Source: Candidatus Accumulibacter conexus
Lineage (GTDB): Bacteria; Pseudomonadota; Gammaproteobacteria; Burkholderiales; Rhodocyclaceae
Assembly (NCBI GenBank): GCA_017592775.1
Contig: JAGFNJ010000002.1
Span: 144,182 to 208,181, forward strand
DNA length: 64,000 bases
Reading direction: 5' to 3'
The position numbers and the translations under genes were made by a program. How positions within the stretch are numbered: the first letter of the stretch is position 1; each line of letters begins with the position of its first letter. The notes beneath the pieces were generated by a model that saw only the letters and a program-made list of their open reading frames with translations, ran no database searches and was not told the DNA's origin. Positions 32,201-38,264 of this stretch are shown here, piece by piece.

Positions 32201-32349
32201 CGCCGAGCGTCATTCGCCTCGTCGACGGGACGATCAAGGAGCTGATCCGCACCGACGCCCCCGGCACCATCAGCACGCCGGTGCCGACGGCGCCATCGCC
32301 GCTCGACACACGCCGCGTCTCGTGGCGGGAACTGGTCACCGAGCAATAG
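26239..32349 (+). CDS. pilY1: PilY1-type pilus tip adhesin with long Cys/Trp repeat tract
   Basis: 2036 residues, much longer than the roughly 1160 of P. aeruginosa PilY1. Signal peptide 1-25. The MIDAS-like DDSGS (52-56) marks a von Willebrand A-like N-terminal region. Residues 522-668 are Gln/Thr-rich and predicted helical. Residues 670-1202 contain 19 Trp/Cys repeats of 21-45 residues. The C-terminal part (about 1210-2036) is the PilY1 beta-propeller (GANDGMLHAF near 1571; GGDQLGNLWRFD near 1767). PilY1 acts at the pilus tip in adhesion, pilus assembly and surface sensing; the extra tract suggests an extended adhesin. ATG 26239 has CGAGGAG upstream. Followed by a strong terminator. Confidence 0.93.
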   Translation: MTTNIRTIRSIALLSLLMLGGSVLAAPTQLANSPISGASSVEIAPNILFVLDDSGSMDWDYLPDWAGLAAGLHQSKNAGFNGLAYNPAVTYLAPKYFDASGAPDTTTYPSQASATTTAWTSVKDDGYGIQSAGLSNLIGNAYYYTTVAGEYCTNQSMKTCVAATAPSATYPVAARLRWCRTAADAVAATPGSGACQATQIDPNPGPPATPTNIPFNYPRMPAPRASVLTISGSSTTSVSSITVGGQQILSAATPTTSSPAVLAGYIESAINACSFTLVSPCQVVGYRAVAVGDTVTISAPGVTTATPVLTQTGTMTMTATAFGRPANNLAPGENLLTVITPTVTLPAKAATRSDCAADPCTNAEEMTNYANWWAYYRTRMQSMKTATSLSFQPIGSSYRIGYMSINNNTTQDFQNIDTFDATQKKAWYDKIFAAVPNQNTPLRVALSNAGRLYAGRLNGGTLNGVSVVDPVQFYCQPNVTLLSTDGYWNQGAGFQWDGTTAVGDQDGPGLEVRPQLDGGPWKQQKITTQITETQTPTQATQAQITTDQLESQDALVEERTFTQRQERTSRLQRLDGQWQASTSQLFGSSLTQLQTSTLTQLQRRRNLLQARSGPLQQMTWTLQTRTQTLTQTRTAQLQSMTAQVQSKTYQLQQRLKQVQQRTSTNAGTTWSAWTDTTSCSQLTKGATGTNRTECRELPQTAWTNVSSCSVAAGTPFGQPIIDNPGLDTEARRYTTDSQCQYTSPAWVNASSCTAVAKSPGPTNYTVGSAVDCQTTWPNPWVNASSCTRSPTVDCRYDSWTAYSNVSSCTAAPQSSGPDYTVGLARECLTNQWTPWANASGTCTISATVECQYVSNSWTNVSSCTANPASTSSPYSVTSAVDCQVAYGGWSARYNGTCTEVTTGANRTQCQYAGWGGWTNAIVCNAVPQSTGPAYTAAEECQTVWTGWNNTSSCTAGPTTQCQTVWTAWNPVASCTVSATQQCAYSAWSPYSNVASCTAVTQSAGPTTYTVPLATQCQVDFSQNSWVDSASCTVSATQQCRYNPSTWTSYTNTASCTARAKSPGPNYTVDVAKGCRTVWTGWSAVASCTPASGSRECRTTWPNPWVNASTCTASATRTCRSQPVIGAWTNVASCTPGTVGGLTTNCQNVVPPPTTQFVASCTPGTSGTGVVTSCSTDTQGPVDVASCTPEPATAANNYIETTCPIVSLGATPDTLADVAEYYWKTDLRDPSQTPDRCTGGPVVAGGVTTQNNVCTNDTKYPRQYMSTYTLGLGASGLMQYQADYLTAASGDFSSVKLGLVADPSTGVCPWQTIGECNWPKPESNTQSNIDDLWHAAVNGRGTYFSATDPSSLAAGISGALQTVTVRDGALAAVTVTSPNLAAGSNELFEVSFRVGEWSGDIVKRTINGTTGVISATAAWSAQAQLDAKVSAGTHTARTIYLFESGGNSSGSGVDNLKLFLWANLSTSQKSNFLSPQIDTLTQFCSIGTTCLTAASKTNAEGENLLNFVRGDKSNEGPLADLGKYYRQRAHILGDIVGSEAVYVQGSPWNYADYNYVGFKAANQTRTAMVYAGANDGMLHAFYASTGEEAWAYVPGAVLSRLFKLADKNYGAQNMHVFTVDGTPVVGDICVSDCATPASGSLPTVWKTILVGGLNNGGRGYYALDITNPAAPKGLWEFTHNDLGYSYGNPVITKLKDGTWVVIVTSGYNNISPGDGGGHLFIIRASDGTLLRTISTGAGDTTTPSGLSRISAWANFPDANNTAQRVYGGDQLGNLWRFDVNGDIPLPAVPPATPVYDAQRLATLKDPAGVAQPITTRPELGKVGPHAVMFVGTGQLLGTDDLVNSQTQTIYAIKDRLLDVDYGSPRPLSPPQTTPTPGSFVAQTLTSATCPTGNPFCTAGSAIVLGTNNPVDFDVDDGWYADFPVAGERVNTELRLQLGTLALNTNTPTLGACVPVGVSFAYFFDYSGGGPVDGTNGLSGIRLGDYLSSAPSVIRLVDGTIKELIRTDAPGTISTPVPTAPSPLDTRRVSWRELVTEQ
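28240..29850 (+). repeat. 19 degenerate Cys/Trp-rich repeats inside pilY1
   Basis: Each unit has the pattern W-x-x-W/Y-x-N-x-S-S-C-T ... C-Q-x with exactly two cysteines (38 in all). Long units carrying SPGP-x-YTV alternate irregularly with short ones (for example VWTAWNPVASCTVSATQQC). The Trp/Cys spacing recalls thrombospondin type 1 repeats, but each unit has fewer cysteines. The DNA copies are diverged, so the tract is not a recent duplication throughout. Confidence 0.85.
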
Positions 32350-32370
32350 GACGGATTCCTGCTGGACGAA

Positions 32371-32399
32371 GAAAGCCGCGCCAGCGGCTTTCTTTTTTT
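32371..32399 (+). terminator. Rho-independent terminator of the pilin operon
   Basis: A perfect 9-bp stem GAAAGCCGC / GCGGCTTTC with loop GCCA, followed by seven T residues, 22 bases after the pilY1 stop. Confidence 0.92.
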
Positions 32400-32462
32400 C
32401 TCGTGCCGCCTCGTCCAGGCGACGGACGACAGCGCCACGCCGGCAACCCTGACCCGGGCAGG

Positions 32463-32479
32463 TGTCGAAAATTTTTACA
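32463..32479 (+). promoter_or_regulatory. Near-palindromic candidate activator site for the PEP-CTERM gene
   Basis: TGTCGAAAATTTTTACA is a 17-base near-palindrome (TGT ... ACA ends with an AT core). It sits about 100 bases upstream of the sigma-54-like promoter, a normal place for an enhancer-binding protein. A PrsR-type regulator is the natural candidate in PEP-CTERM organisms; this is inference. Confidence 0.4.
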
Positions 32480-32565
32480 CTGCCCGTTCACCGCGACTCT
32501 GCAGAACCATGGCCCGGGATTCAACACATCCTTAAATCAATCTCTTGCGGATCGTCAGGGAAAAA

Positions 32566-32580
32566 TGGCACGGTTCCTGC
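32566..32580 (+). promoter_or_regulatory. Sigma-54-like -24/-12 promoter
   Basis: TGGCACGGTTCCTGC matches the consensus TGGCAC-N5-TTGC with one mismatch and the invariant 10 bases between GG and GC. Transcription would start near 32592, 50 bases before the PEP-CTERM gene's ATG. No competing sigma-70 promoter of similar quality is visible. Confidence 0.65.
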
Positions 32581-32641
32581 TTTATGTTCGTTGCGGGGCG
32601 GATCGTTCTTCCCCGAACTGACCAACTGAAGAGAGGACACC

Positions 32642-33388
32642 ATGAAAAAATTCAGCAAGGCACTGGCCGTCGCGGCCGTTGCAGTGAGCGCAGCCTACAT
32701 GCCGGCCGCCAGCGCCGCCCCCGTCAAACTCGAACTCGCCCTCCTGGTCGATGTCTCGGGCAGCGTCGACGCCAACGAGTACGCTCTGCAGAAGGGCGGC
32801 TATGTCCAGGCGTTCCAGAGCGCGGGCATCCAGAACCTGATCGCCAACGCCACCGGTGGCATCGCCGTCACCTACATCGAATGGTCGAGCTCCAACGAGC
32901 AGGCACAACTGGTTGGCTGGACCCACCTCGAGGACGCCGCCGACGCCAACGCCTTCGCCGCCGCCATCAACGGCACGTCGCGCGCCTTCAGTGGCCTGAC
33001 CGCCCCCGGCAGCGCGATCAACTTCGCCGCCCCGCTGTTCGCCAACAATGGTTTCGAGGGCCGCTCGGTCATCGACGTCTCGGGTGACGGCGAGGAGAAT
33101 GACGGCGCCAATACCGCGACCGCCCGCAACACCGCGCTCGCCAATGGCATCGACGCGATCAACGGCCTGGCCATCGGCGGCGCCGGTCTCGTCGCCTGGT
33201 ACGACGCCAACATCAAGGGCGGCAGCAACGCCTTCGTCATCGGCGTCTCGCAGTTCGACCAGTTCGCCGGTGCCGTCGCAACGAAGATCGGCCGCGAGAT
33301 CCAGCCGACCCCCGAGCCGGGTTCGCTGGCACTGGCCGGCCTCGCCCTGGCTGGTGTTGCTGGCCTGCGCCGCAAGCAGCGCTCCTGA
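32642..33388 (+). CDS. Secreted DUF1194 (VWA-like) protein with PEP-CTERM sorting signal
   Basis: 248 residues. Signal peptide 1-25 (cleaved at ASAA), then a DUF1194/von Willebrand A-like domain with the metal site DVSGS and a second conserved stretch DVSGDGEEN. It ends with a PEP-CTERM signal: TPEPGSLALAG, a hydrophobic helix, and RRKQRS. Exosortase should cut at the PEP motif, releasing or anchoring the domain at the surface. The ATG follows AGAGAGG. It is flanked by its own sigma-54-like promoter and a terminator, so it is a single-gene unit. PEP-CTERM proteins are associated with floc or exopolysaccharide formation in related bacteria. Confidence 0.92.
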   Translation: MKKFSKALAVAAVAVSAAYMPAASAAPVKLELALLVDVSGSVDANEYALQKGGYVQAFQSAGIQNLIANATGGIAVTYIEWSSSNEQAQLVGWTHLEDAADANAFAAAINGTSRAFSGLTAPGSAINFAAPLFANNGFEGRSVIDVSGDGEENDGANTATARNTALANGIDAINGLAIGGAGLVAWYDANIKGGSNAFVIGVSQFDQFAGAVATKIGREIQPTPEPGSLALAGLALAGVAGLRRKQRS

Positions 33389-33403
33389 TCGTCGTTCCAG
33401 TCG

Positions 33404-33436
33404 AAAGGCCGGCACCCTTGGGCTGCCGGCCTTTTT
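33404..33436 (+). terminator. Rho-independent terminator of the PEP-CTERM gene
   Basis: Perfect 11-bp stem AAAGGCCGGCA / TGCCGGCCTTT with a 9-base loop and a trailing T-rich run, starting 16 bases after the stop codon. Confidence 0.9.
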
Positions 33437-33724
33437 CTTTGTACGGCGCGGCAAGCGGCGCAACCCCGGGCTTCGGTACCGGAGCAGCACGACCGCCGCG
33501 TCCTCACCGCGGACAGCCGTTGGCGCTCGACGGACGAAGCGCAGCCGTGACACCACCGTTCTGGCTACCGGGCATGCGACAATCCTGGCCCTGGCGGTCT
33601 GCGTTACCGCCAACATTCGTGCAGACGAGCCGTCGGCCAACAGCAGCACCGTAAGTCGCGAGGGCTTCCGCCTTGCGGCGGTTGATGAAATCGGGAGAAG
33701 TCGATCACCACTGCAGCGCCCCCG
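33437..33724. other. Non-coding gap, nothing recognised
   Basis: Between the terminator and the TlpA-like remnant I see no gene with a plausible start and family, no clear promoter and no strong repeat. Confidence 0.5.
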
Positions 33725-34189
33725 ATGCGCCGCGCCGTCCTGTCGCCCGTCCAGCGCCTGGCGCGGCGTAGCTGCCGCATGCTCCTGCTGCTCGCCTGTG
33801 CGCTGGCGCAGGCCGCCGCCGCCGAACTGTGCGACGTCCCGGCACACCGGCTATCGAGTTCCGCGGGCACGCCACTCGATGCCAGGCTGGCAGCGCTTGC
33901 CGGCCGCCCAGTGGTCATCAACTTCTGGGCCTCCTGGTGCGAACCCTGCCGCGACGAGATGCCGGCGCTGCAGCAGCTCGGCAGTCGCTGGCGCGGTCAG
34001 CATCTGGCGGTGCTGACCGTCGCCGATCAGCGGACACGGCGCGACGCGTTCCTGGCCGCGCACGCGATCGAACTGCCGGTGATCGACAACCCGGAACCTT
34101 GCCCGGCGGCGACAGGCCGGCCAGTCGCCAGCACGTTCCCCGTGCGTCGCGGCGGCGACCGTACCGTTTACCCACTCAGGAGCCCCACC
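33725..34189 (+). pseudogene. TlpA/ResA-like thioredoxin gene, 3' end decayed
   Basis: A signal peptide (LLLLACALAQAAAA) is followed by a thioredoxin-like domain with WCEPC (Cys72 and Cys75) in VVINFWASWCEPCRDEMPAL. After LPVIDNPE the sequence stops resembling the family: the usual cis-Pro/PTTF region and last strands are missing, and there is no stop. The frame continues straight into the next gene (to 34393). It was probably a periplasmic thiol-disulphide reductase; the C-terminal loss suggests it is non-functional. Confidence 0.65.
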
Positions 34190-35130
34190 ATGGATCATCG
34201 GGATTTCCTCAAGACCGCCAGCCTCTTCAGCATCGCCGGCTCTGCGGCCTGGCGGCCAGCGCGCGCCGAGCAACAGTTCTTCGACCCCAGCCCGGCCAAC
34301 GGCTGGCGCGTCTTCGAAGTCGGCATGCGCGCCGAAGTCGCCCGCGGCGGCAGCGAGACGCGGGTCTGGCTGCCGTTGCCCCTGGCTCGATGAAACCGCC
34401 TGGATCAGGCCGATGGGCAACCTCTGGCAGGGCAACGCGGCGAGCATGGGGATCGCGCACGACCCGGTCCATGGTGCGCAGATGCTCGTCGCGACCTGGG
34501 GCGCCGAAACTACCGCTCCCGTGGTCGAAGTCACCAGCCGCATCGCCACCCGCGACCGGGCGATCGACTTCAGCCAGCCCGGCCCGGTGAAGGCGCTCGA
34601 CAGGGCGAGCTTCAGGCTCTACACCGGAGCGACCGAACTGCTGCCGACCGACGGCATCGTCCGCCGCACGGCGAGCGAGATCACGCGCGGCGCGCGCAAT
34701 GACCTCGACAAGGCACGCGCCATCTACGAGTGGGTCGTCGACCACACGGCGCGCAACCCGAAGACGCGCGGCTGCGGCGTCGGCGACATCCGCTCGATGC
34801 TCGCAAGCGGCGACCTCGCCGGCAAGCGCGCCGACCTCAACGCGCTCTACGTCGGTCTCGCGCGCGCCGCCGGCCTGCCGGCACGGGACGTCTACGGCAT
34901 CCGCATCGCCGATTCCCGCTTCGGCTACAGGAGCCTCGGCAAATCAGGCGAGATCAGCAAGGCGCAGCATTGCCGGGCGGAGGTCTGGCTCGCCGGCTTC
35001 GGCTGGGTACCGGTCGATCCCGCCGACGTGCGCAAGGTTGTGCTCGAGGAGAATCCGGAGCTGAAGCTGCAGGACGAGGTCGTCGTCATCGTCCCCAACC
35101 GGCTCTTCGGCAGTTGGGAGATGAACTGGG
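34190..35130 (+). pseudogene. Transglutaminase-like exported protein, frameshifted and truncated
   Basis: Own start at 34190 with CAGGAG upstream. The N terminus MDHRDFLKTASLF looks like a Tat signal in which the first Arg of RRxFLK has become His. Frame 1 runs to WLPLPLA, then a net +1 (or -2) shift near 34390 moves homology to another frame (ETAWIRPMGNLWQGN ... to WEMNW). The transglutaminase-like core is recognisable (GWVPVDPADV and the HCRAEVW His), but the expected catalytic Cys reads Arg (GKRADLNAL, near 34827). Similarity ends abruptly near 35130, where hsdR-derived sequence begins. Confidence 0.75.
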
Positions 35131-35538
35131 ACCGAACAGGTCCGAACACAGGCGCGTGCCACGTCCGAGCATCTGCCAGAACTTGGTCTTCGTCACGTGG
35201 AACAGCTCGCGCACCGCGACCATCGCGTCGTCGAGCGGAATCGCTCGATGCCCGTGTACGGCGCGGTTGCCCAGTGTGTTGATCACCCGCGCCGTGCTCA
35301 ACACCGCCTCGCCGGCGGCATCCTTGAAACTCGGGTCGTGGATCAGCGCCGACAGGTTGTCCTGGTGCGGCAACTGCAGCGACGCATCGTGCTTTTAGGC
35401 CCAGCGCACCGCGAGTTCGAGCGCGCGCCGTGCCTGGAAGCACGCCGTGCGTGGATCGGCGTGCACGGTCGTCTCGGCCCGCACAGCGGATTCGAACACC
35501 GCCGCCCACTCGCCCTGCAGGAAAGCGAACTGGCTCAC
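35130..35538 (-). pseudogene. hsdR: Remnant of type I restriction endonuclease subunit HsdR
   Basis: Minus strand, starting at a GTG (35538) that overlaps the fic stop. The first 47 residues (VSQFAFLQGEWAAVFESAVR onward) and the following DUF4145-like stretch ([20 protein letters not shown] to ELFHVT) match the HsdR N terminus as I recall it. They are interrupted by a TAA at 35395-35397 where Tyr is expected. At about 35190 the sequence jumps directly to [15 protein letters not shown], the helicase motif VI region from hundreds of residues further on. It ends at DLFGP, at the junction with the transglutaminase pseudogene. Confidence 0.75.
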
Positions 35539-36701
35539 GCGGGCGCCTCCAGTTCGGCAGCGAGTTCCTCGACGTACTTGCGATAGCTGAACACGCGACC
35601 CCGCTGTCGGTTCGTGACTTCAGCCACGATGCCGATGCGCTCCAAGTGCGCCAGCGACTTGTTGACCGTCGCCGGCGTGAGCCGCGTGGCCTGGACCAGT
35701 GCCGCAGATGTGGCAATGGGCTGGCGCTGCAGCGCATGATGCACCGCCAGCGCCGACGCCGCCGCACGCCCGAGCCCGGCAATCCGGTCGCGATCCGCAT
35801 TGACCAGCGCGAGCAACGCATTCGCCGTCGACACGCCCTGCGTCGCGCTCGCCTCGATGCCCTCGGCGAAGAAGTCGAGCCAGCGCTCCCAGTCCCCGCG
35901 CAGGCGCACCTCGTTGAGCAGCTCGTAGTACAGCGCCCGATGGGTCTTGAAGAACAGACTGGGATACAGCATCGGCTCACGCAGTACGCCGTCGGCCACC
36001 AACTGCAAGACGATCAGCAGCCGCCCGAGGCGCCCGTTGCCGTCGAGAAACGGGTGGATGGTCTCGAACTGGACATGCGCCAGCGCCGCCTTGATCAGCG
36101 GCGGCACGGGCTCAGGGTCGTCGTTGAGGAAGCGCTCGAGCGCCGCCAGACAATCCGGCAGCGCATCGGCCGGCGGTGGCACGAAGGCCGCGTTGCCGGG
36201 CCGGGTGCCACCGATCCAGACCTGCGAGCGGCGCACTTCACCCGGTGTCTTACCCCGGCCGCCGGGATGCGTCAGCAACACCTCGTGCATCTCGCACAGC
36301 AAGCGCGTGCACAGCGGCAGTCCGCCGCGCAGCTTCTCGAGGCCGCGTTCAAGCGCCGCCACGCAGCGGCTCACCTCGCGCGCGTCTTCCACCGGAACGC
36401 CCGGCTGCTCGTCGATCTCGTACAGCAAGAGGTCCGCCAGCGAGGACTGGGTGCCCTCGATCTGCGAGGACAGCACCGCCTCCTTGCGCACGAAACTGTA
36501 GAGTAGCAGCGCCGCGTTGGGCAACAGCGCCGTGACCGCGTCCAGCCGCCCGAGCGCCAGCAGCGCCGCGTCGAAGCGCCGCCGCAATGCGGCCGACCAT
36601 ACCAGCGGCGGCGCCGGCGGCAGCGGCGCCGGGACGAAGGCCTGGAACGGCTCGCCGGCAGTCGGGACGGTGACGTAGCGGCCTGCAGCGGGTCGGTGCA
36701 T
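35535..36701 (-). CDS. Fic family protein (predicted AMPylator)
   Basis: 388 residues. N-terminal Fic_N-like helices with the inhibitory motif SxxxEG at 78-83 (SSQIEG). The Fic core carries the complete catalytic loop HPFLDGNGRLGR (216-227). The C terminus is a winged helix-turn-helix (AALVQATRLTPATVNKSLAHL). Fic enzymes transfer AMP, or another nucleotide moiety, to target hydroxyls; the target here is unknown. Intact, and just upstream of the hsdR remnant, so it was probably part of a restriction/defence locus. A GTTAG/CTAAC inverted repeat lies upstream. Confidence 0.9.
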   Translation of the reverse strand: MHRPAAGRYVTVPTAGEPFQAFVPAPLPPAPPLVWSAALRRRFDAALLALGRLDAVTALLPNAALLLYSFVRKEAVLSSQIEGTQSSLADLLLYEIDEQPGVPVEDAREVSRCVAALERGLEKLRGGLPLCTRLLCEMHEVLLTHPGGRGKTPGEVRRSQVWIGGTRPGNAAFVPPPADALPDCLAALERFLNDDPEPVPPLIKAALAHVQFETIHPFLDGNGRLGRLLIVLQLVADGVLREPMLYPSLFFKTHRALYYELLNEVRLRGDWERWLDFFAEGIEASATQGVSTANALLALVNADRDRIAGLGRAAASALAVHHALQRQPIATSAALVQATRLTPATVNKSLAHLERIGIVAEVTNRQRGRVFSYRKYVEELAAELEAPA

Positions 36702-36740
36702 CGGACGGGAAACCTATAACAAGACTCGGCGTAATTTTAG

Positions 36741-36754
36741 GTTAGGCCGCTAAC
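36741..36754. promoter_or_regulatory. Inverted repeat upstream of fic
   Basis: GTTAGGCCGCTAAC: a 5-bp inverted repeat with a 4-base spacer, about 45 bases before the fic start. It could be an operator for self-control through the Fic C-terminal winged helix, or chance. Confidence 0.3.
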
Positions 36755-37073
36755 GTAAATCAATGGTCGGACTTGTTTTTGGGTGGGGCGCCCGACCGGG
36801 GTCGTCGAATCGGAGCGGAATTGCTCGGGGATTGCAACCAGCGACCCGGCTGTCACAGTGGCGTGAGGCCCGGAATCCGGACTGGAACGGCGCCGCTCCT
36901 CGCGACTCCTTGACGTTTCAGGCGCGGGCGAGCCTTGTTCCTGTCGGAAACAACGAAAGGCAACGAGACAAAGAGCCAGCCTCGAGCAGCTTGAGAAAGG
37001 CAGGAAGTCCCCGTCACCGGTCGCGCGCGGCGCGACACGGTCCGGTCGCCGCACCGACCACTCGCCGGATCGC
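36755..37073. other. Non-coding gap between fic and leuB
   Basis: About 320 bases without a supportable gene on either strand. Open frames here are Arg/Pro-rich shadows without ribosome-binding sites. The inverted repeat at its right end is listed separately. Confidence 0.5.
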
Positions 37074-37107
37074 CCGCTCGCCTGGCGGACAGACTCCAGG
37101 CGAGCGG
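37074..37107 (-). terminator. Long hairpin downstream of leuB
   Basis: A 12-bp perfect inverted repeat (arms CCGCTCGCCTGG and CCAGGCGAGCGG) with a 10-base loop, about 30 bases after the leuB stop. There is no T run, so if it ends the leu transcript it is not a classical intrinsic terminator. Confidence 0.45.
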
Positions 37108-37135
37108 CGACGGGCTTTGTGAATCAAGTGTACGG

Positions 37136-38197
37136 TCACCGCAACCGGGCGATGATCTCGTCGGCCATGGCGGTCGTGCCCAGGCTGCCACCGAGGTCGG
37201 CGGTGCGGGCTCCGGCGGTGATGGTGGCGTCTACGGCCTGCTCGATGGCGGCGGCTTCGGCCTCGAGTCCCAGCGAGTGGCGCAGCAGCATGGCCGTGGA
37301 CAGGATCATGCCGACCGGGTTGGCGATGCCTTTGCCGGCGATGTCCGGGGCCGAACCGTGGATCGGCTCGTAGAGGCCGACACGGCCCTGGCCGAGGCTG
37401 GCGGAGGGCAGCATGCCCATCGAGCCGGCGAGCACCGACGCCTCATCGGTGAGGATGTCGCCGAACATGTTTTCCGTCACCACGACGTCCATCGAGGCGG
37501 GACCGGTGATCAGGCGCATGGCGGCGGTATCGACGAGGACGTGTTCGAGCGCGATCTCCGGGTTCGCCGCGCCGATCGCGCTCGCGATCTGGCGCCACAG
37601 GCGCGAGGACTCGAGCACGTTGGCCTTGTCGACCGAGGTGACCTTGCGCTGCCGGCCCTTGGCGAGTTCGAAGGCCAGTTCCACCACCCGGCGAATCTCG
37701 TAGTCGTAATACTCGAGGGTGTCGACGGCGCGCTCGCGGCCGTCCTTGACGTCACGGCCCTTCGGCCAGCCGAAGTAGAGGCCGCCGGTCAGCTCGCGGA
37801 TGACGAGGATGTCGACCCCGCGCAGCTTTTCCGGCTTCAGCGGCGATGAATCGATCAGCGCCGGGTGCACCTTGACCGGCCGCAGGTTGGCGAAGACGCC
37901 GAGCCCCTTGCGCAGGGCGAGAAGGCCGCGCTCGGGGCGATCCTTCGCATTCGGATCATCCCATTTCGGCCCGCCGACGGCACCGAGCAGGACGGCATCG
38001 GCGGCCTGGCAATCGGCCAGCGTCTCGTCGGTCAGCGACGAGCCGAAGCGGTCGATCGAACAGCCGCCCATCAGGCATTCCTGGTATTCCCACTGGTGCC
38101 GGTGGCTGTTGGCAACCGCATCGAGAACGCGAACAGCCTCGCGGACGACTTCCGGACCGATTCCGTCACCGGGGAGCAAGACGATTTTTGCTTTCAT
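37136..38197 (-). CDS. leuB: 3-isopropylmalate dehydrogenase
   Basis: 353 residues. Isopropylmalate/isocitrate dehydrogenase fold with the N-terminal [11 protein letters not shown], the active-site [10 protein letters not shown] and the cofactor-binding [19 protein letters not shown]-dependent oxidative decarboxylation of 3-isopropylmalate. Homologues also act on beta-methylmalate, which would serve the citramalate route to isoleucine. Last gene of leuC-leuD-cimA-leuB. Confidence 0.96.
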   Translation of the reverse strand: MKAKIVLLPGDGIGPEVVREAVRVLDAVANSHRHQWEYQECLMGGCSIDRFGSSLTDETLADCQAADAVLLGAVGGPKWDDPNAKDRPERGLLALRKGLGVFANLRPVKVHPALIDSSPLKPEKLRGVDILVIRELTGGLYFGWPKGRDVKDGRERAVDTLEYYDYEIRRVVELAFELAKGRQRKVTSVDKANVLESSRLWRQIASAIGAANPEIALEHVLVDTAAMRLITGPASMDVVVTENMFGDILTDEASVLAGSMGMLPSASLGQGRVGLYEPIHGSAPDIAGKGIANPVGMILSTAMLLRHSLGLEAEAAAIEQAVDATITAGARTADLGGSLGTTAMADEIIARLR

Positions 38198-38264
38198 GAT
38201 TCTTCCATTTCACGGAGGCGCAGCGGCGCTGCGCCGGGACACGACCGTTCTGCCGGCAGCGCGC

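Noticed and set aside
36853-37191. Minus-strand frame in the fic-leuB gap
   Set aside because: Overlaps the 3' end of leuB, low complexity, no ribosome-binding site or domain.
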